A DNA stretch of 64,000 bases from Variovorax sp. V93 (GTDB taxonomy: Bacteria; Pseudomonadota; Gammaproteobacteria; Burkholderiales; Burkholderiaceae_C): assembly GCF_041154485.1 (NCBI RefSeq), contig NZ_AP028669.1, positions 2,728,001 through 2,792,000 on the forward strand, in the 5' to 3' direction. How positions within the stretch are numbered: the first letter of the stretch is position 1; each line of letters opens with the position of its first letter. Below are positions 26,770-39,953 of the stretch, in pieces. The notes under the pieces were generated by a model that was not told the DNA's origin, searched no databases, and saw nothing but the letters and a program-made list of their open reading frames with translations. The position numbers and the translations under genes were made by a program.

Positions 26770-27819
26770 ATGCAGTACCGCAAATTCGGCCGCACCGGCC
26801 TGTTCGTTTCCGAACTCTGCCTCGGCACCATGACCTTCGGCGGCTCCAGCGGCATCTGGGGCCAGATCGGCAACCTCCAGCAGTCCGAGGCGGAAGGCCT
26901 GGTCGGCCGCGCACTCGACGCCGGCATCAACTTCATCGACACCGCCGACGTGTACTCCGAAGGCCTGTCGGAAACCATCACCGGCCAGGCGCTGAAGAAC
27001 CTCAAGGTGCCGCGCGAAAACGTCGTGGTCGCCACCAAGGTGTTCGGCGAAACCGGCAAGACCGCCAATGCGGCCGGCGCCTCGCGCTACCACATCATGG
27101 ACGGCGTGAAGGCCAGCCTCAGGCGCCTGCAGCTGGACCACATCGACCTCTACCAGATCCACGGCTTCGACCCGGTCACGCCCATCGAGGAAACCGTGCG
27201 CGCGCTGGACAACCTGGTGCAGCAGGGCCACGTGCGCTACGTGGGCGTTTCCAACTGGGCGGCCTGGCAGATCATGAAGGCGCTGGGCATCGCCGAACGC
27301 CAGGGGCTCGCGCGCTTCGAATCGCTGCAAGCCTACTACACCATCGCGGGCCGCGACCTGGAGCGCGAACTGGCGCCGATGCTGCAGAGCGAAAGCCTCG
27401 GCCTGATGGTCTGGAGCCCGCTGGCGGGCGGCCTCTTGAGCGGCAAGTACGGGCGCGGCACCGAAGCCGAGAAAGGCAGCCGCCGCGCCAGCTTCGACTT
27501 TCCGCCGGTGAACGTCGAGCGCGCCTACGACTGCATCGACGTGATGCGCCAGCTGGCCGAAGCGCGCAAGGTGTCGGTGGCGCAGATCGCGCTCGCGTGG
27601 CTGCTGCACCAGCCGGTGGTGACCAGCGTGATCGTCGGCGCCAAGCGCGTCGCGCAGCTGGACGACAACATTGCCGCCACCGCGATCCGGCTTTCCGCCG
27701 ATGAGCTGGCCGCACTCGGCAAGGTGAGCGCCCTGCCCTCCGAGTACCCGGGCTGGATGCTCGAGCGCCAGGGCGGCGCGCGGGAGAAGCGCCTCGCCGA
27801 ATCAGGCCAGCGCGGCTGA
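26770..27819 (+). CDS. Aldo/keto reductase
   Basis: 349 residues, a TIM-barrel NAD(P)H-dependent reductase. Catalytic residues appear in order: DTADVYSEG (Asp, Tyr), TKVFG (Lys) and YQIHGFD (His), near residues 57-135. C-terminal SVIVGAKRVAQLDDN is the cofactor-binding region. ATG at 26770 has AAAGGA upstream and matches the usual MQYRKFGRTGL start. It is divergent from the AraC regulator; its last 18 bp overlap bioD, which converges on it. The substrate cannot be told. Confidence 0.9.
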   Translation: MQYRKFGRTGLFVSELCLGTMTFGGSSGIWGQIGNLQQSEAEGLVGRALDAGINFIDTADVYSEGLSETITGQALKNLKVPRENVVVATKVFGETGKTANAAGASRYHIMDGVKASLRRLQLDHIDLYQIHGFDPVTPIEETVRALDNLVQQGHVRYVGVSNWAAWQIMKALGIAERQGLARFESLQAYYTIAGRDLERELAPMLQSESLGLMVWSPLAGGLLSGKYGRGTEAEKGSRRASFDFPPVNVERAYDCIDVMRQLAEARKVSVAQIALAWLLHQPVVTSVIVGAKRVAQLDDNIAATAIRLSADELAALGKVSALPSEYPGWMLERQGGAREKRLAESGQRG

Positions 27820-28548
27820 CCGGCGCGCAGCGTGGGCCGCGGTGGCGCGCAATGCGCGCAGGTCGAGGTGCCGCGCGGCGCTTGCCGCACAGGGCTCGGC
27901 CATATGCGGCACCACGCCGAGCAAGGGCGCGCCGAGCCGGTCGCGCAGCGTCTGGAGATTGGCCTCGGGTGCCAGCATCTCCGGCTCGATGGTGCTCGCG
28001 ATCCACCCCGCCAGCATGAGCCCGCGCGTGCGGATCGCTTCAGCCGTGAGCAGCGCATGGTTCAGGCAGCCCAGGCGCAGCCCGACCACCAGGATCACCG
28101 GCAGTCCCAGCGCCACGGCCAGGTCGGCGCTGTCGATGTCGTCGCCGAACGGCACGCAGAAGCCGCCCACGCCTTCGACCACCACCGCGTCGGCGCACTG
28201 CGACAACGCCGCGAAGGCCGACAGCAGCGGCGGCAGTTCGATGCGCGCGCCCTCTTCGCGCGCCGCAAGATGCGGCGACATCGGCGCACGCAGCAGGTAC
28301 GGGCAGCGCAGGGCCAGGGGCGCATCGACGTTGCCGGCCGCGCGCAGCTGCTCGACGTCCTCGTTGCGCCAGGCGCCATCGATGAGTTCCAGCCCCGCGG
28401 CCACCGGCTTCATGCCCACCGCGCGCAGGCCCGATGCGGCCAGCAGGCTCAGCATTGCGCCGCTGGCCAGCGTCTTGCCGACGCCCGTATCGGTGCCCGT
28501 GACGAACCAGCGGCGGTGTGTCATGGGTGCACCCGGCGCGGCGCTCAT
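27802..28548 (-). CDS. bioD: Dethiobiotin synthetase
   Basis: 248 residues. The ATP-dependent carboxylation of 7,8-diaminopelargonic acid to dethiobiotin. Visible parts are the P-loop [12 protein letters not shown] near residue 21, the lysine MKPVAAG and the VVVEGVGGF strand. ATG at 28548 overlaps the bioF stop (ATGA). With bioA and bioF it makes three of the four late biotin steps; bioB is not in the window. The 3' end overlaps the aldo/keto reductase gene. Confidence 0.93.
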   Translation of the reverse strand: MSAAPGAPMTHRRWFVTGTDTGVGKTLASGAMLSLLAASGLRAVGMKPVAAGLELIDGAWRNEDVEQLRAAGNVDAPLALRCPYLLRAPMSPHLAAREEGARIELPPLLSAFAALSQCADAVVVEGVGGFCVPFGDDIDSADLAVALGLPVILVVGLRLGCLNHALLTAEAIRTRGLMLAGWIASTIEPEMLAPEANLQTLRDRLGAPLLGVVPHMAEPCAASAARHLDLRALRATAAHAARRSAALA

Positions 28549-29777
28549 GCGGCTTTCTTCCACGGCTGCGCCAATGCTTCACCCAAGGCGTCGAGCAGCC
28601 GTGCCACGTCGTCCTCCGAATGGCTGGCCGACAGCGTGATCCGCAGCCGTGCGGTGCCGGCGGGCACGGTTGGCGGGCGAATCGCACCGACGCGCAGGCC
28701 GCGGGCATCGAGCTGCGCCATCGTCTGCATCGCGCGTGCGTTGTCGCCGACGATCAGCGGCTGGATCGCGGTCGGCGAATCGGGCAGCCAGGCGCTGCCG
28801 TCCGCCGGCAGGATCGCCTCGAGGCCGCGGCGCAGCTGGGCGATGCGCGCATGCAAATGGGCGCGGCGCACGTCGCCTTCTTCGCCCTCGATCAGCGCCA
28901 GGCTCGCGAGCAGCGCATGCGCGATGGCCGGCGGCGCGGCGGTGGTGAAGATGTACGGCCGCGCGCGCTGCACGAGGTAGTCGATCACGGTGCGGTGCGC
29001 CGCCACGAAAGCGCCCGACACCCCGGCCGCCTTGCCGAGCGTGCCGACGAGCACCAGCCGCTCCGAGCGCAGCTCCATGGCCTGCAGCACGCCGCGGCCC
29101 GTGGCGCCCAGCACGCCGAAGCCGTGCGCGTCGTCCAGCACCAGCCAGGCGTCGTGGCGCTCGGCCAGCGCGAGCAGCTCGGCCACGGGCGCGATGTTGC
29201 CGTCCATGCTGAAGACCGCATCGCTCACGATCAGCTTGACCGGCGCATCGCAGGCGCCGAGCTGCGCATCGAGCGCGGCCACGCCGCAATGCGGATAGCG
29301 CTCGACCCGCGCCTTGGCCAGCCGCGCCCCGTCGATCAGCGACGCGTGATTCAGCGACTCCGAAAAGATCACCGCCTCCGCGCCGCCGAGCGCCGACAGC
29401 ACTGCGAGGTTGGCCATGTAGCCCGTGCAGAAGAACAGGCTTTGCGCCTCCGGGATGAACGGCGCCATCCAGCCGGCCAGCCGCTCCTCGAGTTCGGCAT
29501 GCGCGCGCGAGTGGCCGAGGATCAGGTGCGACCCGCCGCTGCCCGTGCCGTAGCGTGCCGCGCCTTCGGCCAGTGCGGCGGCCAGTGCCGGATGCGCGGC
29601 GAGGCCGAGGTAGTCGTTGCTGCTGAAGCCGAGCATGGTGCGCGGCGCGCTCGCGCCGGCCAGCGTCAGCGATTGCCCGGGGGCGCAGGCGGTTTCGGCG
29701 ATCTGCCGGCGGCGGCGCATCGACTGCGCGTCGAGCGCGGCGATCTCGTCCTGCAGGCGTTCAAGCAAGCGCGGCAT
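28545..29777 (-). CDS. bioF: 8-amino-7-oxononanoate synthase
   Basis: 410 residues, a PLP enzyme joining pimeloyl thioester and alanine. Visible motifs are [11 protein letters not shown] near residue 49, the [10 protein letters not shown] segment (PLP-binding) and the Schiff-base lysine in [14 protein letters not shown] near 246. It overlaps bioA by 17 bp and bioD by 4 bp, so the three are translated in series. Confidence 0.94.
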   Translation of the reverse strand: MPRLLERLQDEIAALDAQSMRRRRQIAETACAPGQSLTLAGASAPRTMLGFSSNDYLGLAAHPALAAALAEGAARYGTGSGGSHLILGHSRAHAELEERLAGWMAPFIPEAQSLFFCTGYMANLAVLSALGGAEAVIFSESLNHASLIDGARLAKARVERYPHCGVAALDAQLGACDAPVKLIVSDAVFSMDGNIAPVAELLALAERHDAWLVLDDAHGFGVLGATGRGVLQAMELRSERLVLVGTLGKAAGVSGAFVAAHRTVIDYLVQRARPYIFTTAAPPAIAHALLASLALIEGEEGDVRRAHLHARIAQLRRGLEAILPADGSAWLPDSPTAIQPLIVGDNARAMQTMAQLDARGLRVGAIRPPTVPAGTARLRITLSASHSEDDVARLLDALGEALAQPWKKAA

Positions 29778-31173
29778 CGTGGCTTCCTTCTACGTGATTT
29801 GCGTGGTCTGCATGGGCGGAGGCGGCCACGGCCTGCAGCGTGGCCAGCGTGCCGTCGACCAGCAGGTCGATCTCGTCGTCGCCGATCGCATACGGCGGCA
29901 TGAGGTAGACGGTCGCACCGATGGGACGCATCAGCAGTCCGTTCGCTCGTGCGGCAAGGTGAAAGCGCTCCGCGAATCGGGCGCCGGGCTCGCGCACGTC
30001 GAAGGCCGTGATCATTCCGCGCTGGCGCAGATGCTCGACGGGCACGCCGTGAAGCCCCTCGCGCAACCGGTCGATCAACCGTTCGGCACGGGCGCGGTTG
30101 CGGCGCAGCGCGTCCTCGCGCTCGAACAGGTCGAGCGTCGCGAGCGCCGCGCGGCAGGCCAGCGCGTTGCCGGTGTAGGAATGGGAATGCAGGAAGCTGC
30201 GCGCCACGTCGTCGTCGACGAAGCCCTGGTAGATCGCATCGCGCGTCATCACCAGCGCCAGCGGCAGGTAGCCGCCGCTGATGCCCTTGGAAAGGCACAG
30301 AAAATCCGGCCAGATGCCGGCCTGCTCGCACGCGAAGAAGCTGCCGGTGCGCCCGCAGCCCACCGCAATCTCGTCGGCGATGAGGTGCACGCCGTAGCGG
30401 TCACACAGCGCGCGCACGAGCCGCAGGTAGTCGGGGTCGTGCATCGCCATGCCGGTGGCGCATTGCACCAGCGGCTCGACGATCACGGCAGCGATCGATG
30501 CATGCCTTTTCGCCAGCAGCGCTTCGAGTTCGGCCGCGGCGCGGCGCGCCACGGCGACGGCGTCTTCGCCCGGCTGCGCGGCCCGGGCGTCGGGCGATGC
30601 CACGAGGTGCGCATTCGCGAGCAGCGGCGCGTAGGCGTCGCGGAACACCGGCACGTCGGTCACATGCAGCGCGCCCAGCGTTTCGCCGTGATAGCCCCAG
30701 CGCAGCGCGACGAAGTCCTGCTTGCCGCTTCGGCCTGCATTGCGCCATGCATGAAAGCTCATCTTCAACGCGATCTCCACGGCCGAGGCGCCGTCCGAGG
30801 CATAGAAGCAGTGGCCCAGCGCATGGCCCGTCAGCGCGGCGAGCCGCTCGGCCAGCTCGACGGCCGGCGCATGCGTACAGCCCGCGAGCATCACATGCGA
30901 GAGCGTGTCGAGCTGGTCCTTGAGAGCGGCGTTGATGGCCGGGTGCGCATGGCCGAAGAGATTGACCCACCACGAGCTCGTCGCGTCGAGGTAGCGGCGT
31001 CCGTCGTGGTCGAACAGCCAGACGCCCTCGCCCCGCGCGATCGGCAGCGGCGGCACGGCTTCGAGCCGGATGCTCTGCGTGCACGGATGCCAGACGTGGC
31101 GCCGGCTGCGCTGCTGCCAGCCGGCGTTTTTGGACGCGGCAGGCGTCGAGGGAGAAGCAATCGTTGGCGGCAT
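29761..31173 (-). CDS. bioA: Adenosylmethionine-8-amino-7-oxononanoate aminotransferase
   Basis: 470 residues, a class III PLP aminotransferase that uses S-adenosylmethionine as amino donor. Motifs: [14 protein letters not shown] near residue 64, [19 protein letters not shown] near 262 and the PLP lysine in [15 protein letters not shown] near 291. ATG at 31173 opens MPPTIASPS; a longer open frame upstream is not conserved. It is the first gene of bioA-bioF-bioD. No recognisable BirA or BioR operator is seen upstream. Confidence 0.94.
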   Translation of the reverse strand: MPPTIASPSTPAASKNAGWQQRSRRHVWHPCTQSIRLEAVPPLPIARGEGVWLFDHDGRRYLDATSSWWVNLFGHAHPAINAALKDQLDTLSHVMLAGCTHAPAVELAERLAALTGHALGHCFYASDGASAVEIALKMSFHAWRNAGRSGKQDFVALRWGYHGETLGALHVTDVPVFRDAYAPLLANAHLVASPDARAAQPGEDAVAVARRAAAELEALLAKRHASIAAVIVEPLVQCATGMAMHDPDYLRLVRALCDRYGVHLIADEIAVGCGRTGSFFACEQAGIWPDFLCLSKGISGGYLPLALVMTRDAIYQGFVDDDVARSFLHSHSYTGNALACRAALATLDLFEREDALRRNRARAERLIDRLREGLHGVPVEHLRQRGMITAFDVREPGARFAERFHLAARANGLLMRPIGATVYLMPPYAIGDDEIDLLVDGTLATLQAVAASAHADHANHVEGSHDAALA

Positions 31174-31598
31174 CCGCGCATTCCTTTGGGGGCAAGGCGC
31201 GGGATCGTATCGGTGCAGGTCCGGCACGGCAAACCGCCGGTGCGGGCATCGAAATGCAGGCACTTGAGCGACGTTGGCCGGGATAGAACACCCGTTCGGA
31301 TCAACCTCGTGCAACCGGGCCGCTTGATGTGCAGAGGCCGGCCCCGGAAGCCATTGCAAGTTGTCTTGGGGGCGACAAAGATTTCCGCGGAGTATCGAGT
31401 TCTCACCCCGATCGAGGTGGTGAATCTCCGGATCGGACAGCCGAATGGCAGATATCGGCTATTGGCAAATCCCCGGCCCCGCCGTGCCCGCGCATGAGGC
31501 TTGGACGACGCCCGCGGTGGGCCAATTCCGACACCAGCGGGCATGCGCGGCGCGGACAAATAAATGTCCAACCATCCATTCATTCGAAGGAGCAGCCC
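31174..31598. other. 425-bp gap between bioA and a small gene
   Basis: This gap holds the divergent promoters of bioA and of the 65-residue gene. The plus-strand reading frame of the small gene stays open back to about 31329 but without conserved features. I see no BirA-type or BioR-type palindrome and no RNA element; nothing else can be supported. Confidence 0.5.
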
Positions 31599-31796
31599 AT
31601 GTCCAAGACGAACCCCAACACGCCCGACGAGCGTGGTTCGTTGCCTCCCCAGCACAACAAGGCCGGCCACCAGAGCCCGACACCGCGCAACGAGCCGCGC
31701 CGCACCACCGAGAGCCGCCACGACCGCGAAAGCCACATCGGCGGCAGCAACCAGAGCCAGTCGCGGCGCGGCGGTGGCGGCGGTTCCACGCATTGA
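31599..31796 (+). CDS. Small hydrophilic low-complexity protein (65 aa)
   Basis: The 65 residues are rich in Asn, Gln, Arg, Ser and His, with a GGGGG tail; there is no hydrophobic segment and no recognised family. The start is supported by GAAGGAG 8 bp upstream of ATG at 31599. It looks intrinsically disordered, like small stress or hydrophilin proteins, but that is only a composition argument. The uracil-DNA glycosylase gene follows after 44 bp on the same strand. Confidence 0.6.
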   Translation: MSKTNPNTPDERGSLPPQHNKAGHQSPTPRNEPRRTTESRHDRESHIGGSNQSQSRRGGGGGSTH

Positions 31797-31840
31797 GGGT
31801 GGTGGCCGCTTGAACCCCAACGGCGCACCGGAGCCGGCCC

Positions 31841-32554
31841 ATGTCCCAGCGCAACGAGGCCACGGCAGCGCTGAAGGCCCTCAGCATCGCGACCGACGCC
31901 TGCCGCGAATGCCCGCTGGGCGCGCATGCAACCCAGTCGGTGTTCGGTGAAGGCCCGGTTGGCGCGGCGCTGATGGTGGTGGGCGAGCAGTCGGGCGACA
32001 AGGAAGACCTGGTCGGCCGCCCCTTCGTGGGCCCGGCCGGCAAGCTGTTCGACCGTGCGGTGGCCGAGCTCGGCTGGTCGCGCGAGAAGCTCTACGTGAC
32101 CAATGCGGTGAAGCATTTCAAGTACGAGCCGCGCGGCAAGCGCCGCATGCACAAGACCCCGGGCCAGCGCGAGGTGGAAGCCTGCCACCACTGGCTCGAA
32201 AGCGAGATCGAACTCGTGCAGCCGCGCGCCTGCATCGCGCTCGGCGGCACGGCCGCGCGCTCGCTGCTCGGCCGACCGGTCGCGGTGATGAAGGAGCGCG
32301 GCCACTGGATAGAGAATGCGCAGACAGGCCGCCGCGTGCTGGTCACGCTGCATCCCTCCGCCCTGCTGCGCGGCGATCCGCTGCAGCGCGAAGCAGCCTG
32401 GGAAGCCTGGCTCAAGGACCTGTCGGTGGCTTCGGAGCTGATGAAGAAAGCCCGGGCCAGGCGCTCGGCCGAAAAACAGGCCGCCGCGGAAAAGTCCGCG
32501 GCCAGGCCCGCCGCGAGTCATGCGCGGCGCCGCGTGCGCATGGTGATGGAATAG
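31841..32554 (+). CDS. udgX: UdgX-type uracil-DNA glycosylase
   Basis: 237 residues. The core reads GEQSGDKEDLVGRPFVGPAG (residues about 48-67), then YVTNAVKHFKYEP and GKRRMHKTP (near 100-110), and HPSALLRG (near 167). The KRRxH loop is the hallmark of UdgX, which attaches covalently to DNA through this His after removing uracil and so does not turn over like normal glycosylases. Cys residues near the N-terminus suit the iron-sulfur cluster. The C-terminal 45 residues form a basic Ala/Lys tail. Its 3' end overlaps the convergent alkB gene by 37 bp. Confidence 0.85.
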   Translation: MSQRNEATAALKALSIATDACRECPLGAHATQSVFGEGPVGAALMVVGEQSGDKEDLVGRPFVGPAGKLFDRAVAELGWSREKLYVTNAVKHFKYEPRGKRRMHKTPGQREVEACHHWLESEIELVQPRACIALGGTAARSLLGRPVAVMKERGHWIENAQTGRRVLVTLHPSALLRGDPLQREAAWEAWLKDLSVASELMKKARARRSAEKQAAAEKSAARPAASHARRRVRMVME

Positions 32555-33126
32555 CGCAGCGCCTCGGTCGGCGCGATGCTGTGCTGCCAGGCCCAGCGCG
32601 CTTCGCCGCGCAGCATGTAGATGGAGCGCGGCTCGATCAGCAGCTGGAGGCTGGCGGGCGCGGTGGCGCTGGCCGGTGGATAGGGCCGCAGCTGCATCAC
32701 CGCGCTGCTGCGCAGCGAAACCCCCACTATGTCCTCGAAGTCCGGCACGTCGCGGTGCCAGCCGAGCGGCGTGCCGGGCCGGTATTCGGAGATCAGCACA
32801 TGGGCGAAATCGTCGGGCGCCATGCCCATCCATGCCGCCACCCGCGCACGCAGCGGGTGGAGCGCGGGCGGCATGGCCGTGCCCGGACGCAGCTGGTGCT
32901 TGTCGAAGTCGTAGCTGCCGCCAAAGCTGATGCCGCGGCGGCGCGCGGTGTATGCCTTGTAGCGCATCTCGCGCAGCTCGAAGCCCTGCACGAGGTGCAG
33001 CAGCTCGGCTTCCTCGGTGCGGGTGAGGAATTCGCGCTCGTAGCGCAGGCCTTCGATGGCGGCCGCGGGCGCCTCGCCGAACAGGTCGGGCTCGTCGGCG
33101 AGCTGGATGTGCCTAGCGGAGCGCAT
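32518..33126 (-). CDS. alkB: AlkB-type 2-oxoglutarate/Fe(II) dioxygenase
   Basis: 202 residues. The iron ligands are seen in WHRDVPDF (HxD, near residue 138) and WQHSIAPTE (distal His), with RYSITMRTRR binding 2-oxoglutarate. Such enzymes remove alkyl groups from DNA or RNA bases. ATG at 33126 lies inside the dinG-like 3' end with GGAGGATTT upstream, so it is probably translated from the same LexA-controlled message. Confidence 0.88.
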   Translation of the reverse strand: MRSARHIQLADEPDLFGEAPAAAIEGLRYEREFLTRTEEAELLHLVQGFELREMRYKAYTARRRGISFGGSYDFDKHQLRPGTAMPPALHPLRARVAAWMGMAPDDFAHVLISEYRPGTPLGWHRDVPDFEDIVGVSLRSSAVMQLRPYPPASATAPASLQLLIEPRSIYMLRGEARWAWQHSIAPTEALRYSITMRTRRRA

Positions 33127-35455
33127 CGAAGAAATCCTCCCCTTCATCGGCATGCGCCGGCCCGCCCAGGTGCAGCTCCCACCAGGGCGGCAGCAGCTGC
33201 CGGATCTCGGCGCGCGCGAAGCGGTCGTCCAGCAGGTGCAGCACGCCGCTGTCCTGCTCGGTGCGGATGACGCGGCCGGCCGCCTGCACCACTTTCTGCA
33301 GGCCCGGATAGAGGTAGGTGTATTCGTAGCCCTTGCCGAAGCGCGCCTGCATGCGCTCGCGCGTGATCTCGTTGAGCGCGTTGTGCTGCGGCAGGCCGAG
33401 GCTTGCCACAAAGGCGCCGATCAGCCGGCTGCCGGGCAGGTCGATGCCTTCGCCGAATGCGCCGCCGAGCACGGCAAAGCCGATGCCCTGGCCGCCCTCC
33501 TCGAAGCGCGCGAGAAAGCCGTGGCGATCGGCCTCGGCCATGCCGCGCGTCTGGGCCCACACGGGCACGCCAGGGTGCCTGGCCAGGAAGGCCGCGCAGG
33601 CTTTTTCAAGGTAGTCGAAGCTGCTGAAGAACGCGAGGTAGTTGCCCGGCATGCGCTCGAACTGGTCGCCGATGATCCCGGCCACGCGAGCGAGCGAGCC
33701 CGCGCGGTCGCGAAAACGCGTCGACACGTTCATGGCCACCTCCACGTGCAGCTGCTGGCTGCGGAATGGCGAGGCCACATCGAGCAGCATGGTCTCCGGC
33801 GGCAGCCCCAGCGCGTCGCGGTAGAACTCGAAGGGCGACAAGGTGCCGGAAAAACAGGTGACCGATGCGGCATCCGCGAAGCGCGGCTCGAGGAATGGCG
33901 CCGGCACCAGGTTGCGGATCGCGAGGCTGCGCTGCTGATGGTCGTGCGCAGGGCCCAGCGTGCGCTCGAAGATCGAGTGGTCGTCGAAGGCATCGGCCAG
34001 CCGGGCAAACTGCAGCGCATCGAAGAAGAAGCGCTGCAGCGGACCTTGCGCCGCGTCGGGCGTGGCCGCGAAGTACTCGCCCATGGCCGTGTTGGCGGCC
34101 TGCAGCGTGCGAGCGAAGCGATCGGGAATCTCGTCGGCCGTGTCGTAGGGTTCGGTCTGTGCCTGCTGCACCGTGTCCCATTCGCGGTACAGCCGGCCGA
34201 GCGCGCCGCGCACCGAGGCGGGCGCCACGCGGTGCGCGTCTTCCAGCGCCAGGCCGTCGAGCCGCGCGGTGTACATGCCGCGCGCGCGCTCCAGCAGGTT
34301 GTGCGCCTCGTCCACCAGCACCGCCGCGCGCCATTCGGCGTCCTTCATGGTGGCGTAGAGAAAGGCGCTGCCATCGAAGTAGTAGTTGTAGTCGCCCACG
34401 ATCAGGTCGCACCAGTGCGCCATTTCCTGCGCGAGGAAATAAGGGCACACGGTGTGCGCCAGCGCAATTCTTCGCAGCGCCTGCCGGTCGAGCCTGGCGG
34501 CCTGCGCGGCTTCTTCGCGCGCGGCGGGCAGGCGGTCGTAGAAGCCCTTGGCGAGCGGGCAGGCATCGCCGTTGCAGGCCCGGTCGGGGTATTCGCAGAC
34601 TTTTTCGCGCGCGGTGAGCTCGAGCACCCGCACCTGCGCGCAGTCCTTGCCCAGCACGCCGACGGCCTCCAGCGCCACGGCCCGGCCCGAGGTCTTGGCG
34701 GTCAGAAAGAAGATCTTGTCGATCCTGCGCGCGGCCCGCGCCTTCAGCAGCGGAAAGATGGTGGCCAGCGTCTTGCCGATGCCGGTGGGCGCCTGCGCCA
34801 TCAGGCAGCGCGCGTTGACGGCGGCGCGATAGACGGCCTCGGCCAGTTCGCGCTGGCCGGGCCGGAACGAGCCATGCGGAAACGCCAGCTGGCCGAGCGC
34901 CCGGCCGAGCGCCGCATGGTGCGCGGCCTCGCTCTGCGCCCAGGCGCTGTAGCGCGCGCACAGAAGCCCGAAATGCGCCTGCAGCTCGGCCCGCGCGTGC
35001 GGCTCTTCCAGCACGGTTTCCTCGCCGGTGCCGAGGTCCAGGTACACCAGCGCCACGGTGATGTGCTCGTAGCCGTGCATCTCGCAGAGCATCCAGCCGT
35101 AGCAGCGGGCCTGGGCCCAGTGCAGCGCCCGGTGGTTGCCGCGGATGGCATCGAAGTCCCCGCGGAAGGTCTTGATTTCCTCGACGCGGGGTTCGCTCGG
35201 GTCGTGCCCGTCGGCACGGCCGCGAACTGTGAGCGCGCCGCATTGCGAGCGCAGCGGCACTTCGCTCTCGTAGCCGTCGCCACGCCGGCCTTGCACCAGC
35301 GCGTGGCCGGCCATGCCTTCGAGCGCGCTGGGCGCAGGCACGAAACGCAGGTCGAGGTCGCCGGCCTTGGCACCGAAGGCGCACAGGGCCTTCACGGAGA
35401 CGGTGCGAGCATCGGGCGCCGGTGCCGGCGACTTTGGAGGAAGATCCGTGGTCAC
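33113..35455 (-). CDS. DinG/XPD-like helicase with N-terminal PD-(D/E)XK nuclease-like domain
   Basis: 780 residues from GTG at 35455. The first 200 residues resemble a PD-(D/E)XK nuclease (RGRADGHDP near 87, VEEIKTFRGD near 100, then helical ALHWAQARCYGWML). The rest is a superfamily 2 helicase: QAPTGIGKT (Walker A, near 232), VLVDEAHN (DEAH, near 390), Cys residues in CEYPDRACNGDACPL (iron-sulfur cluster) and QAAGRVIR (motif VI, near 723). GTG is chosen because a LexA box and a TATACT hexamer at 35477-35482 leave no room for the upstream ATG at 35560. No Shine-Dalgarno precedes it, so the start is uncertain. Confidence 0.82.
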   Translation of the reverse strand: MTTDLPPKSPAPAPDARTVSVKALCAFGAKAGDLDLRFVPAPSALEGMAGHALVQGRRGDGYESEVPLRSQCGALTVRGRADGHDPSEPRVEEIKTFRGDFDAIRGNHRALHWAQARCYGWMLCEMHGYEHITVALVYLDLGTGEETVLEEPHARAELQAHFGLLCARYSAWAQSEAAHHAALGRALGQLAFPHGSFRPGQRELAEAVYRAAVNARCLMAQAPTGIGKTLATIFPLLKARAARRIDKIFFLTAKTSGRAVALEAVGVLGKDCAQVRVLELTAREKVCEYPDRACNGDACPLAKGFYDRLPAAREEAAQAARLDRQALRRIALAHTVCPYFLAQEMAHWCDLIVGDYNYYFDGSAFLYATMKDAEWRAAVLVDEAHNLLERARGMYTARLDGLALEDAHRVAPASVRGALGRLYREWDTVQQAQTEPYDTADEIPDRFARTLQAANTAMGEYFAATPDAAQGPLQRFFFDALQFARLADAFDDHSIFERTLGPAHDHQQRSLAIRNLVPAPFLEPRFADAASVTCFSGTLSPFEFYRDALGLPPETMLLDVASPFRSQQLHVEVAMNVSTRFRDRAGSLARVAGIIGDQFERMPGNYLAFFSSFDYLEKACAAFLARHPGVPVWAQTRGMAEADRHGFLARFEEGGQGIGFAVLGGAFGEGIDLPGSRLIGAFVASLGLPQHNALNEITRERMQARFGKGYEYTYLYPGLQKVVQAAGRVIRTEQDSGVLHLLDDRFARAEIRQLLPPWWELHLGGPAHADEGEDFFDALR

Positions 35456-35462
35456 GCTGATG

Positions 35463-35482
35463 CTGTACAAAACAACAGTATA
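35463..35482 (-). promoter_or_regulatory. LexA (SOS) box overlapping the -10 of the dinG-alkB pair
   Basis: CTGT-N8-ACAG is exact at 35463-35478. On the minus strand TATACT (35482-35477) matches the -10 consensus at five of six positions and overlaps the box, so LexA binding would block the promoter. The predicted start is about 35470, 15 nt from the GTG. Confidence 0.8.
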
Positions 35483-35556
35483 GCGAGGCCGCGCCTGCCC
35501 ACGCGCGCCAAAAGCGGTATCGGGGCCTTCTCCGACAGCCGGTGCACCGAAATTCG

Positions 35557-35590
35557 GCAAAACTTCAAAGGTTTTGCTTACAAATATTTG
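35557..35590 (+). repeat. Two AT-rich dyads just upstream of the hybrid kinase
   Basis: GCAAAAC (35557-35563) and GTTTTGC (35571-35577) form a perfect inverted repeat with a 7-nt loop; CAAATATTTG at 35581-35590 is a second perfect palindrome. They lie 6-39 bp before the ATG in a GC-rich setting, suggesting operators or a 5' hairpin near the start. Confidence 0.5.
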
Positions 35591-35595
35591 ATGGA

Positions 35596-39098
<3,503 letters not shown>

Positions 39099-39102
<4 letters not shown>

Positions 39103-39953
39103 ACCCCAATGCCGCTGCCCTGTCCCTGACCTCCGCGTTGAGCAACACGGAGATCGAGCTGCGGCTGCTGATGGAAGCCATCTACCTGCGCTACAGCTAC
39201 GACTTCCGCAACTACACCGTGGCTTCGCAGAAGCGCCGCGTGCTGCACGCGCTGGCACAGCTCGGGCTGCCGAGCATTTCGGCGTTGCAGGAGAAGGTGC
39301 TGCGCGATCCGCTGCTGTTCGGCCGGCTGCTCGAGTACTTGACGATTCCCGTAAGCGAGATGTTCCGCGATCCGGCCTACTTTCTTGCGCTGCGCCGGCA
39401 CGTGGTGCCGATCCTGCACACCTATGCATCCCTCAAGGTGTGGGTGGCGGGCTGCAGCACCGGCGAGGAAGTCTTTTCGCTGGCCATCCTGCTGCGCGAG
39501 GAAGGCCTGCTCTCCCGCACGCAGATCTATGCCACCGACATCAACCCCGGCTCGCTCGAGAAGGCGCGCCAGGGCATCTTCCCGATCGAATCGATCCGCG
39601 GCTACACGGCCAACTACCAGCGCGCCGGCGGCCGCAGTTCTTTTTCCGACTACTACACTGCGGCCTACGACGCCGCGCGCTTCGACCCCGCGCTGTGCGC
39701 CGACGTCATCTTTGCCGACCACAGCCTGGCCACCGACAGCGTGTTTGCCGAAACGCAGCTCGTGTCGTGCCGCAACGTGCTCATCTATTTCAACCGCGAG
39801 CTGCAGGACCGGGCACTCGGGCTGTTCCACGAGTCGCTCTGCCACCGCGGCTTCCTGGGCCTGGGCGCGAAGGAGAGCATCGACTTCTCGAGCTATGCCG
39901 ATCGCTTCGACGTCCATTCGCAGCCAGAGCGCATCTACCGAAAGGCCACATGA
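39099..39953 (+). CDS. CheR-type protein-glutamate methyltransferase
   Basis: 284 residues. N-terminal helical domain, then the SAM-binding fold with [19 protein letters not shown] near residues 111-130 and [13 protein letters not shown] near 145-158; the signature [15 protein letters not shown] is near 219. No TPR or other extension. It lacks any partner chemoreceptor in the window and lies between a hybrid kinase and CheB, so the substrate is probably not a standard chemotaxis receptor. GTG at 39099 overlaps the kinase stop; ATGA overlap with CheB follows. Confidence 0.88.

Noticed and set aside
31174..31598. A biotin-repressor operator upstream of bioA
   Set aside because: I looked for the BirA long dyad and BioR short dyad patterns and saw neither.
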